From an uncultured Phycisphaerales bacterium (lineage in GTDB: Bacteria; Planctomycetota; Phycisphaerae; Phycisphaerales; SM1A02): a stretch of DNA of 6,673 bases. Within the stretch, counting starts at the first letter, position 1, and every line of letters begins with the position of its first letter. Below are positions 1 to 5,621 of this stretch, in pieces. The notes below the pieces were generated by a model that saw nothing but the letters and a program-made list of their open reading frames with translations, ran no database searches and was not told the origin of the DNA. The stretch lies in assembly GCA_946886375.1 (NCBI GenBank), contig CAMPIL010000204.1:1-6673 (forward strand), in the 5' to 3' direction. The position numbers and the translations under genes are program-made.

Positions 1-230
1 GCGGGCGGTTCAAGACGGAGCTGCAGAGCCTCGCGCAGCTCATCAACTGTGCATGCATAAGGATGCACCGTTTGATCCGCGGCCACAGCCGTGCCCGGCG
101 CGGCTGTCGCCGCGCCCAGCGCCCCGGGCGATTGACCCGTGTCAGCGGCGACCCCGGTGAGAAAATCCCGGAGCGATTCGCCCCACACGTGAAGTGCGCC
201 CTCCGTCCAGTTGGCGTGTAAAACCAGCAT
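1..230 (-). CDS. SNF2-family DEAD/DEAH-box helicase (HelZ-like), N-terminal fragment
   Basis: This minus-strand reading frame starts at an ATG (228-230) and stays open to the left edge, giving about 76 residues. The start MLVLHANWTEGALHVWGES and the later VHPYACTVDELREAL follow the N-terminal pattern I know from bacterial SNF2 helicases of the HelZ (M. tuberculosis Rv2101) type: M-x-V-L-H-x-x-W, then a Trp-x-Glu, then His-Pro-Phe/Tyr-Ala before a helix. In that family the ATPase motor lies several hundred residues further on, so none of it is visible here. The family couples ATP hydrolysis to translocation on double-stranded DNA; its cellular role in most bacteria is not settled. Residues ~37-55 are an Ala/Gly/Thr-rich linker. 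A weak GGGAGA (243-248) lies 12 nt before the ATG, longer than ideal. A tRNA-Lys gene sits 55 nt upstream on the same strand. The call rests on the N-terminal pattern alone. Confidence 0.62.
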   Translation of the reverse strand, partial: MLVLHANWTEGALHVWGESLRDFLTGVAADTGQSPGALGAATAAPGTAVAADQTVHPYACTVDELREALQLRLEPP

Positions 231-285
231 TGGCTGGTGAGGTCTCCCGATCCAAGAATCCGTTCAAAAGCGCAAAAACTGCCAG

Positions 286-358
286 TGATCGCGCTGGGAC
301 TCGAACCCAGGACCTAGCGCTTAAAAGGCGCTTGCTCTACCGGCTGAGCTACGCGATC
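286..358 (-). tRNA. tRNA-Lys, anticodon UUU
   Basis: The minus strand folds into a complete 73-nt cloverleaf. The 7-bp acceptor stem is perfect (GATCGCG with CGCGATC). The D stem is GCTC/GAGC, the anticodon stem AGCGC/GCGCT around the loop CTTTTAA (anticodon TTT), the variable loop AGGTC, and the T stem CTGGG/CCCAG around TTCGAGT. The discriminator is A (position 286). The following minus-strand bases are CTG, so the 3' CCA is not encoded and must be added by tRNA nucleotidyltransferase. A possible -10 element (TAAACT, 370-375 read on the minus strand) lies 11 nt before the 5' end, but I see no matching -35. It decodes AAA and AAG lysine codons. The gene is co-oriented with the helicase gene downstream, and no convincing hairpin terminator separates them. 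Confidence 0.98.
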
Positions 359-729
359 GCGAATCGAACAGTTTAGCCGCTGTTTGATGTTTCGGCGAGA
401 GCAGAGCAACACGAGCGCTCTGCACCACACCGGGCAGCCGGGGGAAAGCCGATCCACTCACGGGAATTCCGCTTCTGGTCGTTGAATGAACGTGCAGCCT
501 CGCGATGGCAGCAATGCGCGAGAGGCCGGGTTTGGGCATCAGCCGCGCGGCGATGGAAAACCGTGATCTGCCAAGCCCAGCAAAAGTTCCACAATCCGCT
601 CACGGACCTATGGAAATCAGCCGATAACTGACGTCCGCATCGACTTCTTGACGCATCGATGTCGCGGCCGCTCTTGCTCAAGCGTTCTCGGAAATTCGTC
701 CGATAAGAGGCCCAGATTGGAGTGAGCGC
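359..729. other. Divergent intergenic region, no gene supported
   Basis: These 371 bases lie between the minus-strand tRNA/helicase pair and the plus-strand propeller gene, so they should hold promoters for both directions. I see no protein-coding signal: the open frames crossing it are arginine/serine-rich shadows without ribosome binding sites. No sigma-70-type promoter with good spacing stands out. CGCATCGA occurs twice (636-643 and 652-659), a 16-nt period, and the second copy overlaps the palindrome CATCGATG (654-661). This could be an operator-like site ahead of the plus-strand gene, but two 8-mers are weak evidence. GATAAG at 702-707 is a possible -10 without a well-placed -35. Confidence 0.5.
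719..722 (+). promoter_or_regulatory. Ribosome binding site fixing the GTG start at 730
   Basis: GGAG lies 7 nt before the GTG at 730, an ideal Shine-Dalgarno position. The nearby GTG at 722 is out of frame with the gene, and the following residues form a signal peptide, so 730 is the best-supported start. Confidence 0.75.
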
Positions 730-1974
730 GTGAAGTTTCAGAAGCCAATCGCAATTGCCGTCGGCGTGGTCGTGGGATGCCAGTTGACCACAGGCTGTGC
801 GACCACCGACAGCCCTGAAATTGCAACGACCCCGGCCGCGCCCCCGCCGGTGACCGCGAACCTGCAAGCGCCGTCGCCCCGCGTGGCGCGGGTGCGCACG
901 CTGCCGGCCGAGCCGATCGCCTTCGCCGCTCCGCAGACGACGATCGCAACGGGCAATCCTCAACCTTCGCGCCGCAGCCCGCAATTGATCGGGTTGTATG
1001 GCGAATTGAATGACGGTTCCCCCAATTCCGGCTCGCCGTTTGATGGCGGCAGCAACCTTGGACAAGTGACCTTCGCCACCGAAGGCGCGTGCGTGGACCC
1101 TGATGTGGACAGCACCGGCAACTGGCTGGCGTTCGCCTCCACGATGCATCGCAACACGTCGGACATCTATATCAAGTCCATCACGGGCAAGACGCAGACG
1201 CAGATCACCACTGATCCCGCCGACGACGTCATGCCCGCGTTCAGCCCCGACGGAAACTCCATCGCGTTCGCGTCCAATCGCGCAGGCAACTGGGACGTGT
1301 TTACCGTTGGCGTGGACGGGGGAAGAACCGTTCAGGTCACCAACGACAACGATCACGAACTGCACCCCACATGGTCGCCTGACGGCCGCATGCTGGCGTA
1401 CTGCAAATTCGGCTCGCAGTCGCAGCGTTGGGAAATCTGGACCGTCGATCTGGCCAACCCAGGCGTGCGCAATTTCCTTGAATATGGCGTGTTTCCGCAG
1501 TGGTGCCCCGATCCGGCACGCTCGAAGATTCTTTTCCAGCGGGCCAAGCAGCGCGGCAGCCGCGATTACGGCGTCTGGACCATTGATCTGATCAACGGCC
1601 AAGCCAAGTACCCCACCGAAATCGTCTCGGCGGCAAACGCAGCGTTGATCAATCCGTCCTGGTCGCCTGATGGCAGCCGGATCGTGTTCGTGGCCGTGGT
1701 CGAACCGGACATGATGCCCGAGTCACGACCCAACCAATCTGACCTGTGGATTGTGAACATTGACGGCTCGGAGCGCGTGAGCCTGACCAACGGCAACTTC
1801 GCGAACTTCCAACCCGTGTGGGCAGGCAATGGATCGGTGTATTTCGTTTCAGACCGTTCGGGTTCAGACAATATCTGGGCGGCGACGGCCGGGCGTTCTT
1901 CGCCTCAGACCGATCGCACGCAGACCGCCGGCGTCGCCGACGCGGCCTCAATGACCTCCGATTCGCATCCCTGA
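730..1974 (+). CDS. TolB-like PD40 beta-propeller lipoprotein
   Basis: The 414-residue protein starts at GTG with GGAG 7 nt upstream. Residues 1-23 look like a lipoprotein signal peptide: Lys2/Lys5, a hydrophobic stretch, then LTTGC, with Cys23 the likely lipidated residue. The Thr at -3 is non-standard for a lipobox but tolerated. Residues 24-80 are a Pro/Ala/Thr-rich linker. Residues ~110-390 hold about six PD40 (WD40-like, TolB-type) propeller motifs. The best are FSPDGNSIAFASNRAG near 171, WSPDGRMLAYC near 215 and WSPDGSRIVFVA near 311; divergent copies lie near 124, 256 and 362. Six blades match the TolB propeller, which in Proteobacteria binds Pal and colicins. The separate TolB N-terminal domain is absent, and there is no catalytic domain of the kind seen in PD40-containing peptidases. 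A scaffold or binding role at the membrane is likely. The partner is unknown, and no tolA/Q/R or pal gene is in the window. The C-terminal ~25 residues are a polar tail. Confidence 0.85.
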   Translation: MKFQKPIAIAVGVVVGCQLTTGCATTDSPEIATTPAAPPPVTANLQAPSPRVARVRTLPAEPIAFAAPQTTIATGNPQPSRRSPQLIGLYGELNDGSPNSGSPFDGGSNLGQVTFATEGACVDPDVDSTGNWLAFASTMHRNTSDIYIKSITGKTQTQITTDPADDVMPAFSPDGNSIAFASNRAGNWDVFTVGVDGGRTVQVTNDNDHELHPTWSPDGRMLAYCKFGSQSQRWEIWTVDLANPGVRNFLEYGVFPQWCPDPARSKILFQRAKQRGSRDYGVWTIDLINGQAKYPTEIVSAANAALINPSWSPDGSRIVFVAVVEPDMMPESRPNQSDLWIVNIDGSERVSLTNGNFANFQPVWAGNGSVYFVSDRSGSDNIWAATAGRSSPQTDRTQTAGVADAASMTSDSHP

Positions 1975-2023
1975 CCGGACGCGATTCGCTTCACGGCTGC
2001 GCGGTGAACCGTTCAGCCGAATC

Positions 2024-2043
2024 TGACGGGCGGAGCCCCGTCA
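2024..2043 (+). other. Hairpin just upstream of the second lipoprotein gene
   Basis: TGACGGG (2024-2030) and CCCGTCA (2037-2043) form a perfect 7-bp stem with a 6-nt loop. It lies in the 83-nt gap after the propeller gene and ends 6 nt before the AGGA preceding the next start. No T-tract follows, so a standard intrinsic terminator is unlikely. It could stabilise the upstream mRNA 3' end or influence translation of the next gene. Confidence 0.35.
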
Positions 2044-2057
2044 TCAGGCAGGATGCC

Positions 2058-2840
2058 ATGACAAGTGCACACTCCATGTTCGTCAATGCGAAGCCGCATG
2101 CGTCGCGCATGCGCTTTCGCAACATCATGCTGCTGCTGATGTGGGTTTCACTTTGCGGCTGCGCGACGCGCGAGCGTTTGTGCCCGCCGCAAACGCTGGC
2201 GTCTCCGTATGAGCGCACGCAGTTGTGGGCGATCGTGCCCTTCACCAATGAATCGGGCACGTCGATCGTTCGCACTGACCGAATCGCCGACGCGTTTACC
2301 GAGCAGGCCGAGGAAGTCCAAGGCATTGCGATGGTTCCCGTGAACCGGGTGCTTGCCGCGATGCAGCAACTGAAGATGCCGGCCGTGTTGACACCTGCCC
2401 ACGCGATGAGGCTCATGAACGTGCTACACGTTGACGGGCTGATCGTGGGCACGGTGACGACCTACGACCCGTACCCGCCTCTGAAACTTGGCGCGGCGGT
2501 GCAGTTGTACCGGCGTGAATTCACTGAGGCCGCGGCTTCGCTGGATGCAGTTGCCCTGACGCGAGCCCGCACTGAACACGTCGCGCCGGGCGCAATCAGT
2601 TCACAAGAGCCAGCAGCGCAGGCCTCGGGCGTGTTCGACGCCTCGAATCATCAGACGCTTTTGTGGCTGGACGCATACGCGGTCGGCCGGGCGGAACCCA
2701 ACAGCGCCTACGGCAAGAAGGTGTACCTGGTGAGCATGGAGATGTACACGCAGTTTGTCGCCTACCGGCTTCTGCATGACCTGCTCGCCATTGAGCGGGC
2801 CAGATTGCAGCCGGAGACGACCCAACCCCCCAACGGCTGA
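2058..2840 (+). CDS. CsgG/TolB-N-like lipoprotein
   Basis: I place the start at ATG 2058 (260 residues), with AGGA 4 nt upstream. The frame is open further back to an ATG at 1818, but that would overlap the propeller gene by 157 nt. A later ATG at 2109 begins the signal peptide proper but has no ribosome binding site. The hydrophobic run NIMLLLMWVSLCGC ends in a good lipobox (L-C-G-C), making Cys35 the likely lipidated residue. Residues ~54-138 read IVPFTNESG, then a helix with DRIADAF, then RVLAAMQQL, then VDGLIVGTVTTYD. This order (beta strand with PF-x-N, helix, strand, then D-x-L-I-x-G-x-V) resembles the CsgG/LpoB/TolB N-terminal alpha-beta fold. Residues 140-260 are less distinctive, with a conserved-looking YLVSMEMYTQFVAYRLL stretch. 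An overlapping two-codon frame, ATGCCATGA (2053-2061), spans the start codon. Likely membrane-anchored; exact role unknown. Confidence 0.72.
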   Translation: MTSAHSMFVNAKPHASRMRFRNIMLLLMWVSLCGCATRERLCPPQTLASPYERTQLWAIVPFTNESGTSIVRTDRIADAFTEQAEEVQGIAMVPVNRVLAAMQQLKMPAVLTPAHAMRLMNVLHVDGLIVGTVTTYDPYPPLKLGAAVQLYRREFTEAAASLDAVALTRARTEHVAPGAISSQEPAAQASGVFDASNHQTLLWLDAYAVGRAEPNSAYGKKVYLVSMEMYTQFVAYRLLHDLLAIERARLQPETTQPPNG

Positions 2841-2872
2841 CGGCCAAGACATTGGTCGCCGGCACGATCGCC

Positions 2873-2877
2873 GAGGA
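2873..2877 (+). promoter_or_regulatory. Ribosome binding site fixing the start at 2884
   Basis: GAGGA lies 6 nt before the ATG at 2884. This supports that start over the in-frame ATG at 2755, which lies inside the upstream lipoprotein gene. Confidence 0.65.
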
Positions 2878-2883
2878 CCAAGG

Positions 2884-3183
2884 ATGGCCGACTTCACACG
2901 AATTCCCCCGGAAAACGGAATCCAGACCCCGCTTCCCGCGTCTGTACCAGCGGAGGCGGAAACGGAGGCCCAGACAGATCCACGCTACCGCATATCGCTG
3001 ATCAAGGGCGAGGAACGCTGGAACTTCCGCTGGGAACCGGGCGGCGAATCCCTTCTCATCAACCGCGTCGCCGAGATGGCGCGCGATCCGCACATTCCCT
3101 TCGATTGGTTCGACGCCGCCGTGGTGTGCAGGCACATCGCGCAGCCGTTCGGCGGGTCGTCCAATCGCAGAAACAAGCGCTGA
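2884..3183 (+). CDS. Conserved-looking small protein of unknown function
   Basis: The product is 99 residues, with GAGGA 6 nt before the ATG. I do not recognise the family. Residues 1-33 are Pro/Glu/Ala-rich and probably disordered. Residues 34-90 look folded and aromatic-rich: RYRISLIKGEERWNFRWEPG suggests a beta hairpin, followed by a helix (LLINRVAEMARDP) and then FDWFDAAVVCRHIAQPF. The last ~10 residues (SSNRRNKR) are basic. There is no signal peptide or membrane segment, so it is probably cytoplasmic. A single Cys and His (CRH) are too few for a metal-binding claim. It lies 43 nt after the lipoprotein gene and 61 nt before xerC, on the same strand, so co-transcription with either is plausible. 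The basic tail and the neighbour xerC might hint at nucleic-acid contact, but that is speculation. Confidence 0.65.
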   Translation: MADFTRIPPENGIQTPLPASVPAEAETEAQTDPRYRISLIKGEERWNFRWEPGGESLLINRVAEMARDPHIPFDWFDAAVVCRHIAQPFGGSSNRRNKR

Positions 3184-3204
3184 CCGCGACCGCAACCCCG
3201 ATCT

Positions 3205-3229
3205 CACCTCGATCACACCTCGATCACAC
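3205..3229 (+). repeat. 11-bp tandem repeat upstream of xerC
   Basis: CACCTCGATCA is present twice in perfect tandem (3205-3215 and 3216-3226) with three further matching bases. It sits in the 61-nt gap between the small gene and xerC, ending 15 nt before the xerC start. It could be a repeat-slippage product or a small regulatory site. Confidence 0.8.
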
Positions 3230-3244
3230 AAGGCAGTCCTGACC

Positions 3245-4288
3245 ATGAGCGAACATCACCTCGAACATCTTCCCGTTGTTGAAGGATTCCTCCGCTATCT
3301 CATCGATGAGCGGCATTTCAGCCCCTACACCTCGCGCTGCTACGGCGTCGATCTGCGCCAGTTCATCGATCACCTTGCCGAGGAACTGAACATCACGCCC
3401 AACCGCCAGCACGAGGCGGAGACATTCCAGCGGCGTCAGAATTCGCAGCAGAAGAACTACACCAACGGCGAAGTGGTGGGCAAGGTCGGCCCGGCGACGG
3501 TGACCAAGATCATCTTCGACGCTGACGTCAACGTGATTCGCGCGTTCCTGGCGCGGCTGGATGAGCATCACTATTCCCCCGCCACCATGGCCCGCAAGAT
3601 CGCGACGCTGCGGTCGTTCTATCGCTGGATGGACAAGACCGGGCTGGTCGCCTCCAACCCGATGGTGCTGATTCGCACGCCGCGGCAGAACAAGCGCCTG
3701 CCCAAGGCGATCGGCGTGGACCAGGTCGAGAAACTGCTCGCCGCGCCCGATGACACTGACCTGCTGGGCGCTCGCGATCGGGCGATTCTTGAGACGCTGT
3801 ATTCCACCGGCATCCGCGTGAGCGAACTGGTGGGCATCAACTGCAGCGACATCGATGAAGCCAGCGAAGCCCTGATCGTGCGAGGCAAGGGACGCAAGGA
3901 GCGCATCGTGCCGTTGGGCTCACACGCTTTGGCGGCCCTGCGACACTACATCGGCATGCTGCACGCGCCGCAGACTCGCGCGGGTATCAAGCCCGAGCCC
4001 GATTCGCCGTTGTTCATCAACAAGCACGGCACGCGATTGTCCACGCGTTCGGTCCGCCGCAAGGTGAGCAAGTACCTTGTCACCGCGGGCCTGGACCCCG
4101 ACATCAGCCCGCACACGTTGCGTCACAGTTTCGCCACGCACCTGCTGGACAACGGCGCCGATTTGCGCAGCGTGCAGGAACTGCTGGGCCACCAGTCGCT
4201 GTCCACCACGCAGGTGTACACGCACCTGACCACGCAGCGCATGCGCGCGGCGTACGATCAGGCGCACCCCCGGGCTGAAGCGTCCTGA
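3245..4288 (+). CDS. xerC: Tyrosine recombinase XerC
   Basis: This 347-residue site-specific recombinase belongs to the family that, with a XerD partner, resolves chromosome dimers at dif near the terminus. Residues ~11-130 are the N-terminal helical DNA-binding (SAM-like) domain, starting FLRYLIDERHFSPYTSRCYG. Residues ~150-340 are the catalytic domain, with all six expected residues: Arg191 (STGIRVSEL), Lys215 (GKGRKER), His290 and Arg293 (SPHTLRHSFATH), His316 (LLGHQSLS) and nucleophile Tyr325 (QVYTHL). The spacings between them match E. coli XerD. The C-terminus YDQAHPRA matches the XerC end, which favours XerC over XerD. Typical Xer proteins are ~295-310 residues. The excess here comes from a Gln/Asn/Lys-rich stretch at about residues 48-88 inside the N-terminal domain. 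The ATG has only a weak AAGG 11 nt upstream. A strong terminator follows 28 nt after the stop. No dif-like site was recognised in the window. Confidence 0.9.
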   Translation: MSEHHLEHLPVVEGFLRYLIDERHFSPYTSRCYGVDLRQFIDHLAEELNITPNRQHEAETFQRRQNSQQKNYTNGEVVGKVGPATVTKIIFDADVNVIRAFLARLDEHHYSPATMARKIATLRSFYRWMDKTGLVASNPMVLIRTPRQNKRLPKAIGVDQVEKLLAAPDDTDLLGARDRAILETLYSTGIRVSELVGINCSDIDEASEALIVRGKGRKERIVPLGSHALAALRHYIGMLHAPQTRAGIKPEPDSPLFINKHGTRLSTRSVRRKVSKYLVTAGLDPDISPHTLRHSFATHLLDNGADLRSVQELLGHQSLSTTQVYTHLTTQRMRAAYDQAHPRAEAS

Positions 4289-4316
4289 CCCACCTGATTT
4301 AATTTTCGTGATCAAG

Positions 4317-4359
4317 CAACGCGAGGCGCTTCGTGGGAACGCCTCGCGTTGTGCTTTTT
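4317..4359 (+). terminator. Intrinsic terminator after xerC
   Basis: CAACGCGAGGCG (4317-4328) and CGCCTCGCGTTG (4340-4351) form a perfect 12-bp stem with an 11-nt loop, followed three bases later by TTTTT (4355-4359). The stem is GC-rich and the T-tract is on the plus side only, so it ends transcription coming from xerC. It insulates the next gene, which should then have its own promoter. Confidence 0.9.
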
Positions 4360-4383
4360 GCGGACCAGGCGATGGCCTATCAT
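4358..4383 (+). promoter_or_regulatory. Possible promoter for the LolA-like gene
   Basis: TATCAT (4378-4383) matches five of six bases of the -10 consensus and lies about 22 nt before the AGGAG of the next gene. The only upstream partner is TTGCGG (4358-4363), with a short 14-nt spacer, so the -35 is doubtful. A promoter is expected here because the terminator directly upstream isolates this gene. Confidence 0.3.
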
Positions 4384-4404
4384 CTGCACGCCTTGCACGA
4401 TCAC

Positions 4405-4409
4405 AGGAG
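4405..4409 (+). promoter_or_regulatory. Ribosome binding site fixing the start at 4416
   Basis: AGGAG lies 6 nt before ATG 4416. An earlier in-frame GTG at 4308 would force translation through the terminator hairpin and lacks a ribosome binding site. Confidence 0.8.
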
Positions 4410-4415
4410 CACGCC

Positions 4416-5264
4416 ATGCACGCTGCGCCGATTCTCAACACCCAATCAAGGTTCCGAATCATGCCGGCGATCGCTCTAGCGGCAATGTGCGCAGGCTTCG
4501 CACCTGCGCAGCCGCCTGCGGCAACAACCCAGCCCCAGCCCGAAACCCAACCCCAAGCGCAGTTGCCCACCGCACGTTCGATCATCGACCGGCACGTCGC
4601 CGCGATCGGCGGTCAGGAGTTGATCCGCAAAACGAAGTCCATGCACTTGACGTGCAAACTGGAGGTTGCAGCGCAGAACATCGCGGGTGATCTGGAAGTT
4701 CTTGCCGCCGCGCCCAACAAGTTAATCGTCAAATCGGTGATTCCCGGGTTTGGCGAATCGACCGCAGGGTTTGATGGCGCGCTCGGCTGGACCATTGACT
4801 CCATGTCCGGCCCGCAAATCGTTCTCGAAAACCAGTTGCAGGACCTGCGCGAGAAGGCCGACTTTTTCGACGTGCTGCATGACGAGGCAAATTTCAAGTC
4901 GGTGCAAACAGTGGATGTTTCCGACTTCGAGGGCCGGCCGTGCTACAAGATCAAACTCGTGCGCGCCAGCGGCCGGGAAGTGCTTGAATTCTTTGATGTG
5001 GAGTCCGGACTCTTCGCAGGCCGAATCATGGATCTTGACTCGCCCATCGGTACGGTCCAACAGATCAGTGTGGAAACCGAGTACCGCCGCTTCGGCGATC
5101 GCATGCTGGCGACGCGCATCATCCAGAAGATGATGGGCCAGGAAGTCGCAGTGACTGTGCTGGACGCCAAGTTCGACAGCCTTGATGACTCGGTCTTCGC
5201 TCCGCCGGCTGAAGTGATGGCGCTGGTTGCAAAGCCCGCGGCGACGTCGCCCGCCGCGCCATGA
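4416..5264 (+). CDS. LolA/LppX-like outer-membrane lipoprotein-sorting type protein
   Basis: The protein has 282 residues, with AGGAG 6 nt before the ATG. Residues ~1-31 form a secretory signal: Arg12/Arg14, a hydrophobic core MPAIALAAMCAGF, and a likely cleavage after APA. It has no lipobox cysteine, so it should be soluble in the periplasm. Residues 32-50 are a Pro/Gln/Thr linker. The mature part opens with ARSIIDRHVAAIGGQELI, a helix common at the start of LolA-like and related proteins of Planctomycetota and Acidobacteriota. Alternating strands follow: SMHLTCKLEV, GDLEVLAAAPNKLIVKSVIP, GFDGALGWTID, CYKIKLVRASGREVLEFFDVESGLFAG, and a terminal FAPPAEVMAL. This pattern (DG-x-x-GW, then a strand-turn-strand ending in Leu-Phe) fits the half-barrel fold that carries acyl chains or lipoproteins. 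The substrate is unknown. Two lipoproteins are encoded nearby, but in a separate transcription unit. Confidence 0.7.
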   Translation: MHAAPILNTQSRFRIMPAIALAAMCAGFAPAQPPAATTQPQPETQPQAQLPTARSIIDRHVAAIGGQELIRKTKSMHLTCKLEVAAQNIAGDLEVLAAAPNKLIVKSVIPGFGESTAGFDGALGWTIDSMSGPQIVLENQLQDLREKADFFDVLHDEANFKSVQTVDVSDFEGRPCYKIKLVRASGREVLEFFDVESGLFAGRIMDLDSPIGTVQQISVETEYRRFGDRMLATRIIQKMMGQEVAVTVLDAKFDSLDDSVFAPPAEVMALVAKPAATSPAAP

Positions 5265-5270
5265 GCATGC

Positions 5271-5302
5271 AAAAAGATGCGGCGGCTCGATTGAGCCGCC
5301 GC
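5271..5302 (-). terminator. Hairpin with minus-strand T-tract (orphan terminator)
   Basis: Plus-strand GCGGCGGCTC (5279-5288) and GAGCCGCCGC (5293-5302) form a perfect 10-bp stem with a 4-nt loop. Read on the minus strand, the stem is followed by ATC and then TTTTT, the layout of an intrinsic terminator. On the plus strand the downstream side (TCGCCGCC) lacks a T-tract, although the hairpin lies only 14 nt after the LolA-like stop and may still define that mRNA's 3' end. No minus-strand gene is recognisable upstream of it. Confidence 0.65.
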
Positions 5303-5310
5303 TCGCCGCC

Positions 5311-5332
5311 TTGATATCCATTGAAATCCATT
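5311..5332 (+). repeat. 10-bp near-perfect tandem repeat
   Basis: TTGATATCCA (5311-5320) is followed directly by TTGAAATCCA (5321-5330) and the first two bases of a third copy; nine of ten positions are identical. Short and of unknown role. Confidence 0.7.
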
Positions 5333-5345
5333 CCCAGCCCTGCTC

Positions 5346-5381
5346 AATCAGAACCGCGCGAGCGGCCCGCCGCATCTGATT
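5346..5381. repeat. 7-bp inverted repeat that can compete with the neighbouring hairpin
   Basis: AATCAGA (5346-5352) and TCTGATT (5375-5381) are perfect inverted copies around 22 GC-rich bases. Two longer-range complementarities link this element to the hairpin at 5271-5302. AGATGCGGCGG (5275-5285) is the exact inverse of CCGCCGCATCT (5367-5377), and GATTGAGC (5289-5296) is the exact inverse of GCTCAATC (5342-5349). Alternative folds of a transcript through this region are therefore possible. Confidence 0.6.
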
Positions 5382-5621
5382 CCGCCCAATGACAGGGCGA
5401 ACCCAGGCCGCCTACCAGTCTAGCCCGCAATCGCAGCGATGCCAGAGTCTGTCGAATGAGCACTTGCCAAGTCTAATTCTCGCGCCGCAGGCGTTTGGCC
5501 TGTGCCCACCGAATTGAACTGGTCTGGGGAGTGTTCCACTTTCAGACTGGATCAATCCGGGTGAATGGCCGGCGTGATTTGACTCCGATACACTGGTGGA
5601 CTTTTCCAAGCGAGCCAAAAC

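Larger units (their letters stand above)
5303..5621. other. Intergenic region with inverted repeats, no gene supported
   Basis: These 319 bases separate the LolA-like gene from the last gene. No reading frame has a ribosome binding site together with a sensible composition: a 68-residue minus-strand frame (5412-5618) and a 75-residue plus-strand frame (5495-5722) look like noise. The left third is rich in short inverted repeats, listed separately. GTCTG (5522-5526) and CAGAC (5543-5547) form a further weak stem extended by wobble pairs. TACACT (5589-5594) is a possible -10 for the last gene, without a matching -35. A minus-strand small RNA ending at the hairpin at 5271-5302 is possible but unproven. 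Confidence 0.5.

Noticed and set aside
194..376. 60-codon plus-strand frame
   Set aside because: It runs through the antisense of the tRNA-Lys gene and the helicase start; composition is not protein-like.
373..1602. Long minus-strand open frame (409 codons)
   Set aside because: It is antisense to the propeller gene, Arg/Ala/Gly-rich without domain character, and has no ribosome binding site; the plus strand has clear PD40 repeats and a signal peptide.
1818..2057. Upstream extension of the second lipoprotein to ATG 1818
   Set aside because: It would overlap the propeller gene by 157 nt in another frame, and would bury the lipoprotein signal deep inside the protein.
2755..2883. Upstream extension of the 99-residue protein to ATG 2755
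   Set aside because: It lies inside the preceding lipoprotein gene; ATG 2884 has a well-placed GAGGA.
3245..4288. Recombinase as an integrase of a genomic island inserted at the tRNA-Lys gene
   Set aside because: The catalytic domain and C-terminus are XerC-like, the gene lies ~2.9 kb from the tRNA with unrelated genes between, and I see no duplicated tRNA 3' end or other mobile genes.
4308..4415. Upstream extension of the LolA-like protein to the GTG at 4308
   Set aside because: It would be translated through the xerC terminator hairpin; ATG 4416 has an AGGAG at ideal spacing and starts a signal peptide.
4722..5375. 217-codon minus-strand frame across the LolA-like gene
   Set aside because: It is antisense to a gene with clear signal peptide and domain pattern, is His/Arg-rich, reads through the T-tract hairpin, and has no credible ribosome binding site.
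5412..5618. 68-codon minus-strand frame in the right intergenic region as the gene served by the orphan terminator
   Set aside because: No ribosome binding site, noise-like composition, and its stop lies more than 100 nt before the hairpin.
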